A stretch of DNA of 64,000 nucleotides from Sulfitobacter geojensis (GTDB lineage: Bacteria > Pseudomonadota > Alphaproteobacteria > Rhodobacterales > Rhodobacteraceae). The notes beneath the pieces were generated by a model that made no database searches, had not been told where the DNA came from, and was given only the letters and a program-made list of their open reading frames with translations. The position numbers were made by a program, and so were the translations under genes. Below are positions 44,068 through 52,906 of this stretch, in pieces. The stretch covers positions 310,001 through 374,000 of the forward strand of contig NZ_JASE01000005.1 in NCBI RefSeq assembly GCF_000622325.1, written 5' to 3'. The stretch's first letter is position 1. Each line of letters begins with the position of its first letter.

Positions 44068-44886
44068 TCAATTGGGTAACTTTGTCTCACCTGTGCCTAA
44101 AGCGTCGGCAAGTCGCTGTTGCGCAGAACCCGGTCGCAACGGTTTGGGCTGGCTGTCGGCGGGGGCCCATCCGGTCAGAAAGATCAGATCAAAGGTGGCG
44201 GTGATCCTGCCAGTCGAGGTGGCAAAGTTATCCTGATAAAGCCGCGCGGCAGTTTCGAGAACGGCGCGGCGGGTCGGGCGGCGCAGGCGCGAGGCCAGTG
44301 CGTTGGTTTCGCCCATCGCGCGCAGATCGCGCATCAGGGTCCAGGCGTCGCTGTATTCAACATTCAGGGTCTGGCTGTCGGCGACGGGCAGGGCAAAACC
44401 CGCGCGTTGCAGCAGCCCGCCCATATCGCGCAGGTCGGCCATGGGCGCGACGCGCGGGGACATCCCGCCGGTGACGTCTGCTTCGGCTTGTCCCAGACAG
44501 GCGCGCAGTTCGTGCAGGGTCTGCCCGCCGAACGCGACACTTAGGAACAAACCGTCAGGCATCAGCGCGCGCCGGCATTGAATCAACTGCCCGACCGGAT
44601 CATTGGCCCAATGCAACGCCATGGCGTGCACCACCAGATCATGCGCGCCTACGTCCAACGCCAATGTTTCACTGTCAGGTGTCACGGTGGCCTGCGGGAA
44701 AGACGAACCCCAAATCGCGCGGTGTCCGGTCACAATTGCCGGCGCGTTAAACGACTTGTTAACCAAAAGCATACGATCCTGCACCTCGTCAGCGGCGGCA
44801 TGGTGCAGGAACATCGCGTCTGCGGTTGCACGGTGGCGATGCAATGCGAGCGCCCCCGCATCGGTCATGAGAGTTTGTTGGGTCAT
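44068..44886 (-). CDS. BioC/NDUFAF5-like methyltransferase-fold protein
   Basis: About 272 residues. The family is recognised by LHRHRATADAMFLHHAAADEVQDRMLLVNKSF, VHAMALHWANDPVGQLIQCRRALMPDGLFLSVAFGG and ELRACLGQAEADVTGGMSPRVAPMADLRDMGGLLQRAGF. The glycine-rich SAM-binding motif I is largely missing (VNKSFNAPAIVTG), so a conventional methyltransferase activity is doubtful; mitochondrial NDUFAF5 is a hydroxylase-type relative. ATG 44886 is uncertain (ATG 44868 is an alternative). Its start lies only 11 bases from that of divergent comF. Confidence 0.8.
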   Translation of the reverse strand: MTQQTLMTDAGALALHRHRATADAMFLHHAAADEVQDRMLLVNKSFNAPAIVTGHRAIWGSSFPQATVTPDSETLALDVGAHDLVVHAMALHWANDPVGQLIQCRRALMPDGLFLSVAFGGQTLHELRACLGQAEADVTGGMSPRVAPMADLRDMGGLLQRAGFALPVADSQTLNVEYSDAWTLMRDLRAMGETNALASRLRRPTRRAVLETAARLYQDNFATSTGRITATFDLIFLTGWAPADSQPKPLRPGSAQQRLADALGTGETKLPN

Positions 44887-44897
44887 TGGAAACCAAT

Positions 44898-45632
44898 ATG
44901 TCGTTGTTGAGCGGACTTCAAACAGGGTTAGACGCAGTTTACCCTGCACGTTGTCTGACATGCGGTTCAATTGTCGACGGCGATTTCGGGCTTTGCGGAG
45001 CCTGCTGGCGCGACACGGCCTTTATCGGGGGTACGATATGCGATTCCTGCGGCGTCCCGTTGCCGGGCGCGGACGAGGGCGACATTCTGCACTGTGACAG
45101 CTGTATGGAAAACCCGCCGCCTTGGTCCAAGGGGCGCGCCGCGATGTTGTATCGCGACACGGGGCGCAAGTTGGTGCTGGCGTTGAAGCATGGGGACAGA
45201 CAGGAAATTGCACGCCCTGCGGGGCTTTGGCTGGCGAATGCTGTGGCGGATGTCGTGACGCAGAATACCTTGATCGCACCGGTTCCATTGCATTGGCTGC
45301 GGATGATCAAGCGGCGGTATAACCAATCCGCGCTACTGGCAAAAGCGCTGTCAAACAGAATCGAGCGGCCGTGGTCGCCGGATTTATTGCAAAGGGTCAG
45401 GCGGACGCAGACACTGGATGGCCTTGGCCGCAGCGAAAGGATCACAGCGGTCGAAAATGCCATTCGCGTGCATCCCTTGCGGCGGCACCGTTTGATCGGG
45501 CGGCCCGTGTTGCTGGTGGATGACGTAATGACGTCAGGCGCGACTTTGGCTGCCTGCACGCAGGCCTGTCTTGACGCGGGTTCGGGGCCTGTGAACGTCG
45601 TGACACTAGCGCGCGTGGCTAAAGATGCTTAA
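44898..45632 (+). CDS. ComF family protein with double zinc ribbon
   Basis: A 244-residue protein. N-terminal zinc ribbon cysteines: CLTCG, LCGACW, CDSCG and CDSC. C-terminal type I phosphoribosyltransferase fold with the PRPP loop LLVDDVMTSGATLAAC. ComF homologues are required for DNA uptake in competent bacteria, probably in processing incoming single strands; the Rhodobacteraceae copy is common whether or not competence has been seen. Weak ribosome site TTGGAAA. Confidence 0.9.
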   Translation: MSLLSGLQTGLDAVYPARCLTCGSIVDGDFGLCGACWRDTAFIGGTICDSCGVPLPGADEGDILHCDSCMENPPPWSKGRAAMLYRDTGRKLVLALKHGDRQEIARPAGLWLANAVADVVTQNTLIAPVPLHWLRMIKRRYNQSALLAKALSNRIERPWSPDLLQRVRRTQTLDGLGRSERITAVENAIRVHPLRRHRLIGRPVLLVDDVMTSGATLAACTQACLDAGSGPVNVVTLARVAKDA

Positions 45633-45770
45633 ATGACCTTTTAACAAAGTGTTTCACCGAACGCTTGATGTTTCAGGCACCGCTCACGGCTCGCAAATCT
45701 TTGATTTGAGGCTGCGGGGCGATCCGTGTTTCTGGTGGCGCACTGTTTTAATGTTGAAAGGAACCGGTTC

Positions 45771-46028
45771 ATGAAACCTGTCGAAATCTATACGTCGCCC
45801 CTTTGTGGTTTTTGTCACGCGGCCAAGCGGTTGCTGACGTCCAAAGGTGTCGAATTTTCCGAAGTTGATGTTCTGGCCCAGCCAGAGCGTAAACCAGAGA
45901 TGGTCCAACGGGCCAATGGCGGGCGCACGGTGCCACAGATTTTCATTGGCGATATCCACGTCGGCGGCTCTGACGATCTGCATGCCCTGGAGCGTGCAGG
46001 CAAACTTGATGCCTTGCTGGCCGCGTGA
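45771..46028 (+). CDS. grxC: Glutaredoxin 3
   Basis: An 85-residue glutaredoxin: EIYTSPLCGFCHAAKRLL has a CGFC active site (most GrxC have CPYC or CPFC), followed by the glutathione-binding TVPQIFIGDIHVGGSDDL. ATG 45771 follows AAAGGA. The preceding 138 bases hold no gene; they contain a small CAAATC-TTT-GATTTG hairpin without a T-run. Stop overlaps the nitrilase gene start. Confidence 0.95.
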   Translation: MKPVEIYTSPLCGFCHAAKRLLTSKGVEFSEVDVLAQPERKPEMVQRANGGRTVPQIFIGDIHVGGSDDLHALERAGKLDALLAA

Positions 46029-46858
46029 TGCAGTGCGCCATTCTCCAGCTTAACGTCAGCGATGATCCTGTCGCAAATCTGGCCATTACGCTGGATATGT
46101 TTCGCAAGGCGGTGGCGCAGGGGGCGCAGTTTATTCTGACGCCCGAAGTGACAAATTGCGTATCGACCAGTCGCGCGCATCAGCAAGAGGTGCTGCAATT
46201 CGAAGCAGATGACATCACCCTTGCTGCATTGCGCGCGGAAGCAAAAGCGGCGGGCGTGTGGCTGTTGATCGGGTCGCTGGGTCTTAAAACGGGCGATGCC
46301 GACAAGCGGTTTGCCAACCGGTCGTTCATGATCGGACCGGACGGCGGCATTGTGGCGAAATACGACAAGATCCACATGTTCGACGTTCAGATTAGCGAAA
46401 CCGAAACATGGCGTGAAAGCGAAGGCTACCGTCCGGGCGACCGCGCGGTGTTGGCGCAGACCGATTTTGCCAAAATCGGCATGAGCGTTTGCTACGACGT
46501 GCGGTTTTCACGCCTGTATCGCGCGTTGGCCAAAGCTGGCGCACAAATCCTGACAGTGCCTGCTGCGTTTTCACCGGTAACGGGGGCCGCGCACTGGCAT
46601 GCGTTGTTGCGGGCGCGGGCGATCGAATCGGGGTGTTTTGTGATTGCGCCGGCCCAAACCGGCACCCATGCCAGCGCTGTTCATAAAACCCGTGATACTT
46701 ACGGACACTCGCTGGTCGTTGATCCGTGGGGTGAGGTTTTGCTCGATGCCGGAACGGTTTCCGGCGTTTACACTTTCGCGCTTGATATGGAAAAAGGCGA
46801 GGCAGCACGACGTAAGGTTCCAAGCCTTGCCAACGCGCGCGACTTTTCCGGCCCCTGA
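46028..46858 (+). CDS. Carbon-nitrogen hydrolase (nitrilase superfamily, Nit1/deaminated glutathione amidase-like)
   Basis: About 276 residues. The Glu-Lys-Cys triad is present: TPEVTN, KYDKIHMFDVQI and SVCYDVRFSRLYR. The closest known functional group is Nit1-type amidases that repair deaminated glutathione, consistent with the adjacent glutaredoxin gene. Start is ATG 46028 or GTG 46025, both overlapping the grxC stop. Confidence 0.9.
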   Translation: MQCAILQLNVSDDPVANLAITLDMFRKAVAQGAQFILTPEVTNCVSTSRAHQQEVLQFEADDITLAALRAEAKAAGVWLLIGSLGLKTGDADKRFANRSFMIGPDGGIVAKYDKIHMFDVQISETETWRESEGYRPGDRAVLAQTDFAKIGMSVCYDVRFSRLYRALAKAGAQILTVPAAFSPVTGAAHWHALLRARAIESGCFVIAPAQTGTHASAVHKTRDTYGHSLVVDPWGEVLLDAGTVSGVYTFALDMEKGEAARRKVPSLANARDFSGP

Positions 46859-46881
46859 GGGGGTGCTATACAGGCCGACGT

Positions 46882-47316
46882 ATGAGCGATGACAAAAATA
46901 CTTTGGCGATCATGCTGTTCAGCGAAATTCTGGCGGCAGATCATTCAATGCGTGGGCGATTGAGCCGCGTTTTACCCAAAGGTATGGAAATCTCGCATTT
47001 CTCGGTGCTCAACCATCTTTCCCGTAAGGACGCCGAATCTACGCCTGCGCAACTGGCGGAACGGTTCGGCGTAACGCGCGGCGCCATGACCAACACGTTG
47101 AACAAGCTGGAGTGGTCCGGCTACGTTCACATCCGCCCTGATTGGGACGATGCGCGACGCAAAATGGTCGCCATCAGCCCCGCAGGACGCAATGCGCGTG
47201 ACACAGCCGTGGCGGCGATTACCCCGATGATCAATCAGGTTGTCGAGGATCTGGGCGAAGAGCAGGCCCGCGCGGCCCTGCCCATCCTGCGCGAGATCAG
47301 GCTTAAGCTGACTTAA
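46882..47316 (+). CDS. MarR-family transcriptional regulator
   Basis: A 144-residue winged-helix protein: [67 protein letters not shown] contains the recognition helix and the D-RRK wing. Targets are unknown; it follows the nitrilase gene by 23 bases and could regulate this short operon. Its 3' end overlaps convergent ubiG by 14 bases. Confidence 0.9.
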   Translation: MSDDKNTLAIMLFSEILAADHSMRGRLSRVLPKGMEISHFSVLNHLSRKDAESTPAQLAERFGVTRGAMTNTLNKLEWSGYVHIRPDWDDARRKMVAISPAGRNARDTAVAAITPMINQVVEDLGEEQARAALPILREIRLKLT

Positions 47317-48049
47317 GGCTCGCGGTGACGTAGTTCACGCTCAGGTCTTTGTCCGACAGGCTCCAGCTCCAGGCGATCGGATTGAATACGAACCCCTTGC
47401 GGTCCACCGGTTCCATCCCTGCCTCTGTTATCAGGGCGAACAATTCGTCGGGGGTGATGAATTTGGACCACTCGTGGGTGCCTTTGGGCAACCAGCGCAT
47501 GATGTGTTCGGCCCCGACAATCGCCATCATGAATGATTTGGGATTGCGGTTGATCGTTGAACAGATATGCAGCCCGCCGGGTTTTAACAGATCGTGACAG
47601 GCGCGCAGGTAATCCGGCGGAGACGCGACATGTTCAACGACTTCCATGTTCAACACGACATCGAATTGTTCACCATTTGCGGCCATATCTTCGGCAGTGG
47701 TGTGGCGGTAATCAATTTCCAGCCCTGATTGCGCGGCATGCACCTGTGCCACAGGAATATTGCCAGCGGCGGCGTCGGCCCCCACAACCGTGGCCCCCAA
47801 ACGCGCCATCGGTTCGGAAAGCAGGCCACCGCCGCAGCCGATGTCGAGGATACGCAGGCCCTTGAAAGGAGTTTCGGAGGTGAGATCGCGATCAAACTCG
47901 CCCGCGATCTGCGATGTGATGTAATCCAACCGGCAGGGGTTCAGCATGTGTAATGGTTTGAACTTGCCGTTCAAATCCCACCATTCGGCGGCCATCGCTT
48001 CAAATTTTGCGATTTCCCCTGCGTCTACCGTAGATTGAGCCGTTTGCAT
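47303..48049 (-). CDS. ubiG: Ubiquinone biosynthesis O-methyltransferase UbiG
   Basis: Carries out both O-methylations of ubiquinone synthesis. The 248-residue protein has [32 protein letters not shown] motif [20 protein letters not shown] and [28 protein letters not shown] 48049 follows GGGAG; a longer frame reaches into the divergent pip gene. Confidence 0.95.
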   Translation of the reverse strand: MQTAQSTVDAGEIAKFEAMAAEWWDLNGKFKPLHMLNPCRLDYITSQIAGEFDRDLTSETPFKGLRILDIGCGGGLLSEPMARLGATVVGADAAAGNIPVAQVHAAQSGLEIDYRHTTAEDMAANGEQFDVVLNMEVVEHVASPPDYLRACHDLLKPGGLHICSTINRNPKSFMMAIVGAEHIMRWLPKGTHEWSKFITPDELFALITEAGMEPVDRKGFVFNPIAWSWSLSDKDLSVNYVTASLKSA

Positions 48050-48097
48050 TTCGCGCTCCCTATGTTCTTGTATATCTGAGACGTATATAGGGCTGAT

Positions 48098-49072
48098 ATG
48101 GACAAGTTTCCCGATCAAAAACGCGCAGTTCAATATCTTTATCCGCCGATTGACCCGTTCGATCAGCGGATGTTGGCCGTTGGGCAGGGCCATACTGTCT
48201 ATGTTGAGCAATGCGGCAATCCCGATGGCATACCGGTTGTTGTACTACATGGTGGGCCCGGTGGGGGGTGCAGCCCCTCTATGCGGCGTTATTTCGACCC
48301 GTCAAAGTTTCGCGTGATCCTGTTTGACCAGCGCGGATGCGGGCGGTCCAAACCCCACGCAAGCGTCACGGATAACACGACGTGGCATCTGGTCGCAGAC
48401 ATAGAAATGATTCGCCGCGAGCTGGGGATTGACCGGTGGATCGTTTTTGGGGGCTCGTGGGGGGCGACGCTTTCGCTGATCTATGCCCAGACCCATCCCG
48501 AGGCCGTGCGCAATCTGGTTTTGCGCGGCGTTTTCCTGATGACGCAATCGGAACTGGATTGGTTTTATGGCGGTGGTGCCGGTAAATTCTGGCCCGAAGT
48601 CTGGGCGCGGTTTACATCGCTGATCCCCGAAGACGAACAGGATGACCTGATCAAAGCGTATCACCGCCGTCTGTTTTCCGGCGATCTGTCGGTTGAGCAA
48701 CGCTATGGCCGTGCTTGGGCCGCTTGGGAAAACGCATTGGCGTCGATCCATTCGACGGGCGGATCCCACGAAGGGCCGGCGGATTATGCACGGGCCTTTT
48801 CGCGGTTAGAGAATCACTATTTCACCAATGCAGGTTTCTTGGAGTTTGACGGCCAGATTTTGGCGCATATGCCGCGAATCTCCCATATTCCCGGTGTGAT
48901 TGTGCAGGGACGGTACGACATGATCTGCCCCCCCAGCAGCGCCTATGAGCTGGCCGAAAACTGGTTGCAGGGCGAATTGAAGATGGTGCGCAACGCGGGT
49001 CATGCCCTGTCCGAACCGGGTATTTCGGCAGAACTGGTGCGGGCGATGGACCGGATCGGAGCGCTGGGATGA
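48098..49072 (+). CDS. pip: Proline iminopeptidase
   Basis: An alpha/beta hydrolase of 324 residues that removes N-terminal proline. Oxyanion motif [34 protein letters not shown], the nucleophile [15 protein letters not shown], and later Asp (GRYDMICPP) and His ([10 protein letters not shown]) complete the triad. The length matches the S33 family. It overlaps the next gene by four bases. Confidence 0.94.
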   Translation: MDKFPDQKRAVQYLYPPIDPFDQRMLAVGQGHTVYVEQCGNPDGIPVVVLHGGPGGGCSPSMRRYFDPSKFRVILFDQRGCGRSKPHASVTDNTTWHLVADIEMIRRELGIDRWIVFGGSWGATLSLIYAQTHPEAVRNLVLRGVFLMTQSELDWFYGGGAGKFWPEVWARFTSLIPEDEQDDLIKAYHRRLFSGDLSVEQRYGRAWAAWENALASIHSTGGSHEGPADYARAFSRLENHYFTNAGFLEFDGQILAHMPRISHIPGVIVQGRYDMICPPSSAYELAENWLQGELKMVRNAGHALSEPGISAELVRAMDRIGALG

Positions 49073-49920
49073 GCCGGTCGTTGCTGGACCGCCGTGCGCT
49101 GTTTTCCAGCGCGGCCGCCGCCGCATTGCTGGCGGCAACCGGAGTTTCCGCCGCTGGCCCCACGCGTGGGGGACGGTTGCGGATGGCGCTTTCGGGCGCC
49201 TTGCGCGACGACACGTGGTCGCGCGGTGATGGTCTGTTTATGCAGGTGGCGCGTCAGGGCGTTGTCTTTGACACGCTGACCGAAGTCGCCGCGGACGGCA
49301 CGTTGCGCGGCGAATTGGCGACAGGTTGGTCATCGTCACCGGACGCCCGCAGATGGCTGTTTGATCTGCGCCAGGATGTTACATTTCACGATGGTAAGTC
49401 CTTCACGGCACAGGATGTTGTTGCAAGCGCTGCAAGCTTTGCCGGTGGCGCGGTGCAGGCTGTCGGCACCTATCAGGTGTCGTTTACATTGGATCACGGC
49501 GACCCGCGCCTGCCGATGCGACTTGCCCAGCCATCGTATTTCATCCGTTCAGCGCATGCACCAGACAGCGGGATCGGCACCGGCCTGTATCGGGTTGAAA
49601 ACTTCACAGCGGGCCAGCGCCTGTTGGCGACCCGCGTTGCAGATCACTATAAAGGGGAGAGCGCGGGTTGGTTTGACGAGGTTGAGCTGACTTCGATCTC
49701 TTCCGAACCCGTTCGCGGGCAAGCGCTGGGCGAATATCTGGTTGATGCGGTTGATCTAAAGGCGGCGGGTGCCTTGGCCGGTCTGGCTGACATTACCTTT
49801 CAGCCCGATCACCGCCATCCGGCCCAAGCGGTATCCACTGACGTGATACAGCCTGCCACCATCAGCCATTTACGCCCGCTGGATAACCTGCGCGCGGCTG
49901 AACGCTGGTGGTTTGCGTGA
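49069..49920 (+). CDS. Short family 5 extracellular solute-binding protein
   Basis: A 283-residue exported protein with an N-terminal signal (RRALFSSAAAAALLAATGVSAAG, twin-arginine-like only in part). GGRLRMALSGALRDDTW, LATGWSSSPDARRWLFDLRQDVTFHDGKSFTAQDVV and GTGLYRVENFTAGQRLLATRVADHY match the first lobe of SBP_bac_5 peptide/nickel-binding proteins, which normally run to about 500 residues. The rest of the protein is missing, yet the frame is intact and ends cleanly. It has no ABC permease neighbours. Coupled to pip by ATGA. Confidence 0.8.
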   Translation: MSRSLLDRRALFSSAAAAALLAATGVSAAGPTRGGRLRMALSGALRDDTWSRGDGLFMQVARQGVVFDTLTEVAADGTLRGELATGWSSSPDARRWLFDLRQDVTFHDGKSFTAQDVVASAASFAGGAVQAVGTYQVSFTLDHGDPRLPMRLAQPSYFIRSAHAPDSGIGTGLYRVENFTAGQRLLATRVADHYKGESAGWFDEVELTSISSEPVRGQALGEYLVDAVDLKAAGALAGLADITFQPDHRHPAQAVSTDVIQPATISHLRPLDNLRAAERWWFA

Positions 49921-49927
49921 ACAGGCC

Positions 49928-49956
49928 TTGCAGACTCAGCTTACTCTGCGTATATG
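49928..49956 (+). promoter_or_regulatory. Candidate promoter of the rimP-nusA-infB operon
   Basis: TTGCAG, 17 bases, TATATG. This is the best box pair in the 140-base gap before rimP and would start transcription near 49963, upstream of the hairpin terminator. Confidence 0.4.
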
Positions 49957-50010
49957 CCCATCAACAGCGGCGCGTTCGGGTCCAAACCAAACGCTCCACC
50001 GATCTTGAAC

Positions 50011-50033
50011 ACGGGCCGCGCGCCCGTTTTTTT
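50011..50033 (+). terminator. Rho-independent terminator in the rimP leader (probable attenuator)
   Basis: ACGGGC and GCCCGT pair around CGCGC and are followed by seven T. It lies 28 bases before rimP. If only the upstream pip transcript is meant to stop here it is an ordinary terminator; if the promoter at 49928 is right it is an attenuator of the nusA operon. Confidence 0.8.
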
Positions 50034-50060
50034 GTGCCTAATGGAAACCGATAGGAAACC

Positions 50061-50639
50061 ATGACCAACGACCTTATTGCCAAAGCCGCCATTGACCGCC
50101 GCATGGCCGAGATCATCACACCGGTGATCGAGGATATGGGCTATGAACTGGTGCGCGTGCGTCTGATGTCAGGCAAAGTGACGACATTGCAGATTATGGC
50201 CGACAAACCCGAGGGCGGGATTGAGGTTGATGACCTGGCCAAGATCAATCAGGCGCTGGGTGCGGTGCTGGACGTCGAAGATCCGATCATCGAGGAATAC
50301 ACGCTTGAGGTATCCTCGCCCGGGATTGACCGTCCGCTCACGCGGCTCAAGGATTTCGACATGTTCGAAGGCTATGAAGCCAAGATCGAAACCGAAGAAC
50401 TGGTCGGCGGCCGCCGTCGCTTCAAGGGCGAATTGGCTGGCATCGACGGGGACGAGGTGCTGATCAACGTCGAAGAAGGCACCGTTGGTTTGAAATTCGA
50501 CTGGTTGTCGGATGCCAAACTGGTGCTGACCGACGAGTTGATCACCGAAATGCTGCGCCAACGCAAAGAATCGGGCGCAATTGACGAAACCAAGTTTGAC
50601 GAGATCGAGACCGAAGGGTCTGATGAGGGAGAAGACTAA
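50061..50639 (+). CDS. rimP: Ribosome maturation factor RimP
   Basis: Needed for 30S subunit maturation. The 192-residue protein has [33 protein letters not shown] and [18 protein letters not shown], the family signature, and an acidic C-terminal tail ([13 protein letters not shown]) longer than in E. coli. First gene of the classical rimP-nusA-infB operon; its stop shares one base with the nusA start (TAATG). Confidence 0.96.
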   Translation: MTNDLIAKAAIDRRMAEIITPVIEDMGYELVRVRLMSGKVTTLQIMADKPEGGIEVDDLAKINQALGAVLDVEDPIIEEYTLEVSSPGIDRPLTRLKDFDMFEGYEAKIETEELVGGRRRFKGELAGIDGDEVLINVEEGTVGLKFDWLSDAKLVLTDELITEMLRQRKESGAIDETKFDEIETEGSDEGED

Positions 50640-52255
50640 TGGCCATTACATCCGCCAACCAGCTTGAGTTGTTGCAGACCGCCGAGGCTGTGGCCCGCGA
50701 AAAGATGATCGACCCCGCTTTGGTCATCGAAGCGATGGAAGAATCGCTCGCCCGCGCGGCAAAGTCGCGTTACGGCGCAGAGATGGATATTCACGTGGCG
50801 ATTGACCGCAAGACCGGTCGCGCAACGTTTACCCGTGTGCGTACCGTGGTCGCCGAAGACGAGCTTGAGAACTATCAGGCTGAATTCACGGTGGATCAGG
50901 CCAAGCAGTACATGGATAACCCCGAGATCGGCCAACAGTACATCGAAGAAGTGCCGCCGGTTGAAATGGGCCGGATTGCGGCACAATCAGCCAAGCAGGT
51001 CATCCTGCAAAAGATCCGCGAAGCCGAGCGGGATCGTCAGTACGAAGAATTTAAAGACCGCGCAGGTACGATCATCAATGGTCTGGTCAAGCGTGAAGAG
51101 TATGGCAACGTCATCGTCGATGTGGGCGCTGGTGAAGCGATCCTGCGCCGCAACGAAAAGATCGGCCGCGAATCGTATCGCCCGAATGACCGTATCCGCG
51201 TTTACATCAAAGACGTGCGTCGCGAGCAGCGTGGCCCACAGATTTTCCTGAGCCGTACCGCGCCTGAATTCATGGCCGAGCTGTTCAAGATGGAAGTGCC
51301 AGAGATTTACGACGGCATCATCGAGATCAAGGCGGTTGCCCGTGATCCCGGTTCGCGCGCGAAGATCGCTGTGATCTCCTATGACGGGTCGATTGACCCC
51401 GTAGGCGCATGTGTCGGTATGCGTGGTTCACGTGTGCAGGCCGTAGTTAACGAATTGCAGGGTGAAAAGATCGACATCATTCCATGGAATGACGATCAGC
51501 CCACGTTCCTTGTGAACGCATTGCAGCCTGCGGAAGTTTCCAAGGTTGTTCTGGACGAAGAAGCGGGCAAGATCGAAGTGGTTGTTCCAGAAGAGCAGCT
51601 TTCGCTTGCTATTGGCCGTCGTGGCCAGAACGTGCGTCTGGCGTCACAGCTGACCGGTCTCGATATCGACATCATGACAGAAGAGCAGGAAAGCCAGCGC
51701 CGTCAGGCCGAGTTTGAACTGCGTACCAAGCTGTTCATGGATAACCTCGACCTTGATGAGTTCTTTGCCCAGTTGCTGGTATCCGAAGGGTTCACCAACC
51801 TTGAAGAAGTTGCTTACGTCGAAGTGAACGAACTGCTGGTCATTGACGGTGTTGATGAAGACACGGCGCAGGAACTGCAGGCCCGCGCGCAGGATGTGCT
51901 GGAAGCGCAGAACAAAGCGGCGCTTGAAGCGGCCCGTGCCTTGGGTGTCGAGGACAGCCTTATTGAATTTGACGGCCTGACACCCCAGATGATTGAGGCA
52001 CTGGCAAAGGATGGCGTGAAAACACTGGAAGATTTCGCGACATGTGCGGACTGGGAGCTGGCCGGTGGCTGGACAACAGTAGACGGCGAGCGTGTGAAAG
52101 ATGACGGTTCGTTGGAGCCGTTCGAGGTTTCATTGGAAGATGCGCAGGCCATGATCATGACCGCCCGTGTTATGCTGGGTTGGGTTGATCCAACCGAACT
52201 GGAAGCGGAAGAGCCCGAAGACGACGACACAGAAGAACAGGAGGTCGAGGCCTGA
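50639..52255 (+). CDS. nusA: Transcription termination/antitermination factor NusA
   Basis: Binds RNA polymerase and modulates pausing, termination and antitermination. The 538-residue protein has the NusA N domain (residues 1-125), S1 domain (GLVKREEYGNVIVDVG), two KH domains (VGACVGMRGSRVQAVVNELQG and LAIGRRGQNVRLAS), and C-terminal acidic repeat/HhH region ending EEPEDDDTEEQEVEA. NusA often autoregulates its own operon through leader terminators, relevant to the hairpin upstream of rimP. Confidence 0.97.
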   Translation: MAITSANQLELLQTAEAVAREKMIDPALVIEAMEESLARAAKSRYGAEMDIHVAIDRKTGRATFTRVRTVVAEDELENYQAEFTVDQAKQYMDNPEIGQQYIEEVPPVEMGRIAAQSAKQVILQKIREAERDRQYEEFKDRAGTIINGLVKREEYGNVIVDVGAGEAILRRNEKIGRESYRPNDRIRVYIKDVRREQRGPQIFLSRTAPEFMAELFKMEVPEIYDGIIEIKAVARDPGSRAKIAVISYDGSIDPVGACVGMRGSRVQAVVNELQGEKIDIIPWNDDQPTFLVNALQPAEVSKVVLDEEAGKIEVVVPEEQLSLAIGRRGQNVRLASQLTGLDIDIMTEEQESQRRQAEFELRTKLFMDNLDLDEFFAQLLVSEGFTNLEEVAYVEVNELLVIDGVDEDTAQELQARAQDVLEAQNKAALEAARALGVEDSLIEFDGLTPQMIEALAKDGVKTLEDFATCADWELAGGWTTVDGERVKDDGSLEPFEVSLEDAQAMIMTARVMLGWVDPTELEAEEPEDDDTEEQEVEA

Positions 52256-52277
52256 TCTCAGGCCTCGATTGTTCCAG

Positions 52278-52898
52278 ATGAGCCGCGGTGGCGCCTCCAA
52301 AGACCGGGAAGACGGTCCTGACCGCAAGTGCATTGCCACGGGCGAAGTGCAGCCTAAATATGGTTTAGTGCGATTTGTGGTCGGGCCGGATGATCAGGTT
52401 TATCCTGATATCTTGGGCAAATTACCGGGACGTGGTATGTATGTTGCTGCTGATCGGGCGGCGATTGAACTGGCGATCAGCAAAAAGCTGTTCACCCGCG
52501 CTGCAAAACAGCAGGTCAAGGTACAGGATGATCTGCTGGCAGAAGTTGAAAAGCAACTTGCGCGGCGTGTGGTTGACCTGATTTCGCTGCAACGCAAAGG
52601 CGGACGCGCCGTGGCGGGATACGAAAAAGTCAAAAGCTGGCTTCAGAACGAAGAAGCCGAAGTGCTTATTCAGGCCACTGATGGGTCTGAACGCGGTAAA
52701 ACGAAACTGAGCACGCCTCACTACGGCCATTACATTGGCGTACTGACGGCGGATGAATTGGGTTTGGCATTCGGACGCCAAACTGTGATACATGGGGCGC
52801 TCGCCTCTGGTGGACTCACTCTGCGTGTTGTAGAGGAAGCCCAACGACTAAAAGGCGTGCGACAAAACGAGGCTGGCAGCGGCCAGCCGGAAGGATGA
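52278..52898 (+). CDS. YlxR (DUF448) and L7Ae-like RNA-binding protein
   Basis: A 206-residue fusion typical of alphaproteobacteria. Residues ~15-95 are a YlxR domain (RKCIATGEVQPKYGLVRFVVGPD, KLPGRGMYVAADR); residues ~105-195 resemble the L7Ae/L30e fold (RKGGRAVAGYEKVKSWL, TDGSERGKTKL). Its place between nusA and infB points to ribosome assembly or translation. ATG 52278 has only a weak ribosome site; the frame is open further upstream but overlaps nusA. Confidence 0.88.
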   Translation: MSRGGASKDREDGPDRKCIATGEVQPKYGLVRFVVGPDDQVYPDILGKLPGRGMYVAADRAAIELAISKKLFTRAAKQQVKVQDDLLAEVEKQLARRVVDLISLQRKGGRAVAGYEKVKSWLQNEEAEVLIQATDGSERGKTKLSTPHYGHYIGVLTADELGLAFGRQTVIHGALASGGLTLRVVEEAQRLKGVRQNEAGSGQPEG

Positions 52899-52906
52899 CG
52901 AGCTAA

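Noticed and set aside
45633-45770. A small RNA in the comF-grxC gap
   Set aside because: Only a short CAAATC-TTT-GATTTG hairpin is visible, with no T-run and no clear promoter; not enough to call a gene.
49921-50060. A tRNA in front of rimP, as with metY in E. coli
   Set aside because: No cloverleaf, T-loop or anticodon arm can be formed; the region has only the promoter-like boxes and the terminator hairpin.
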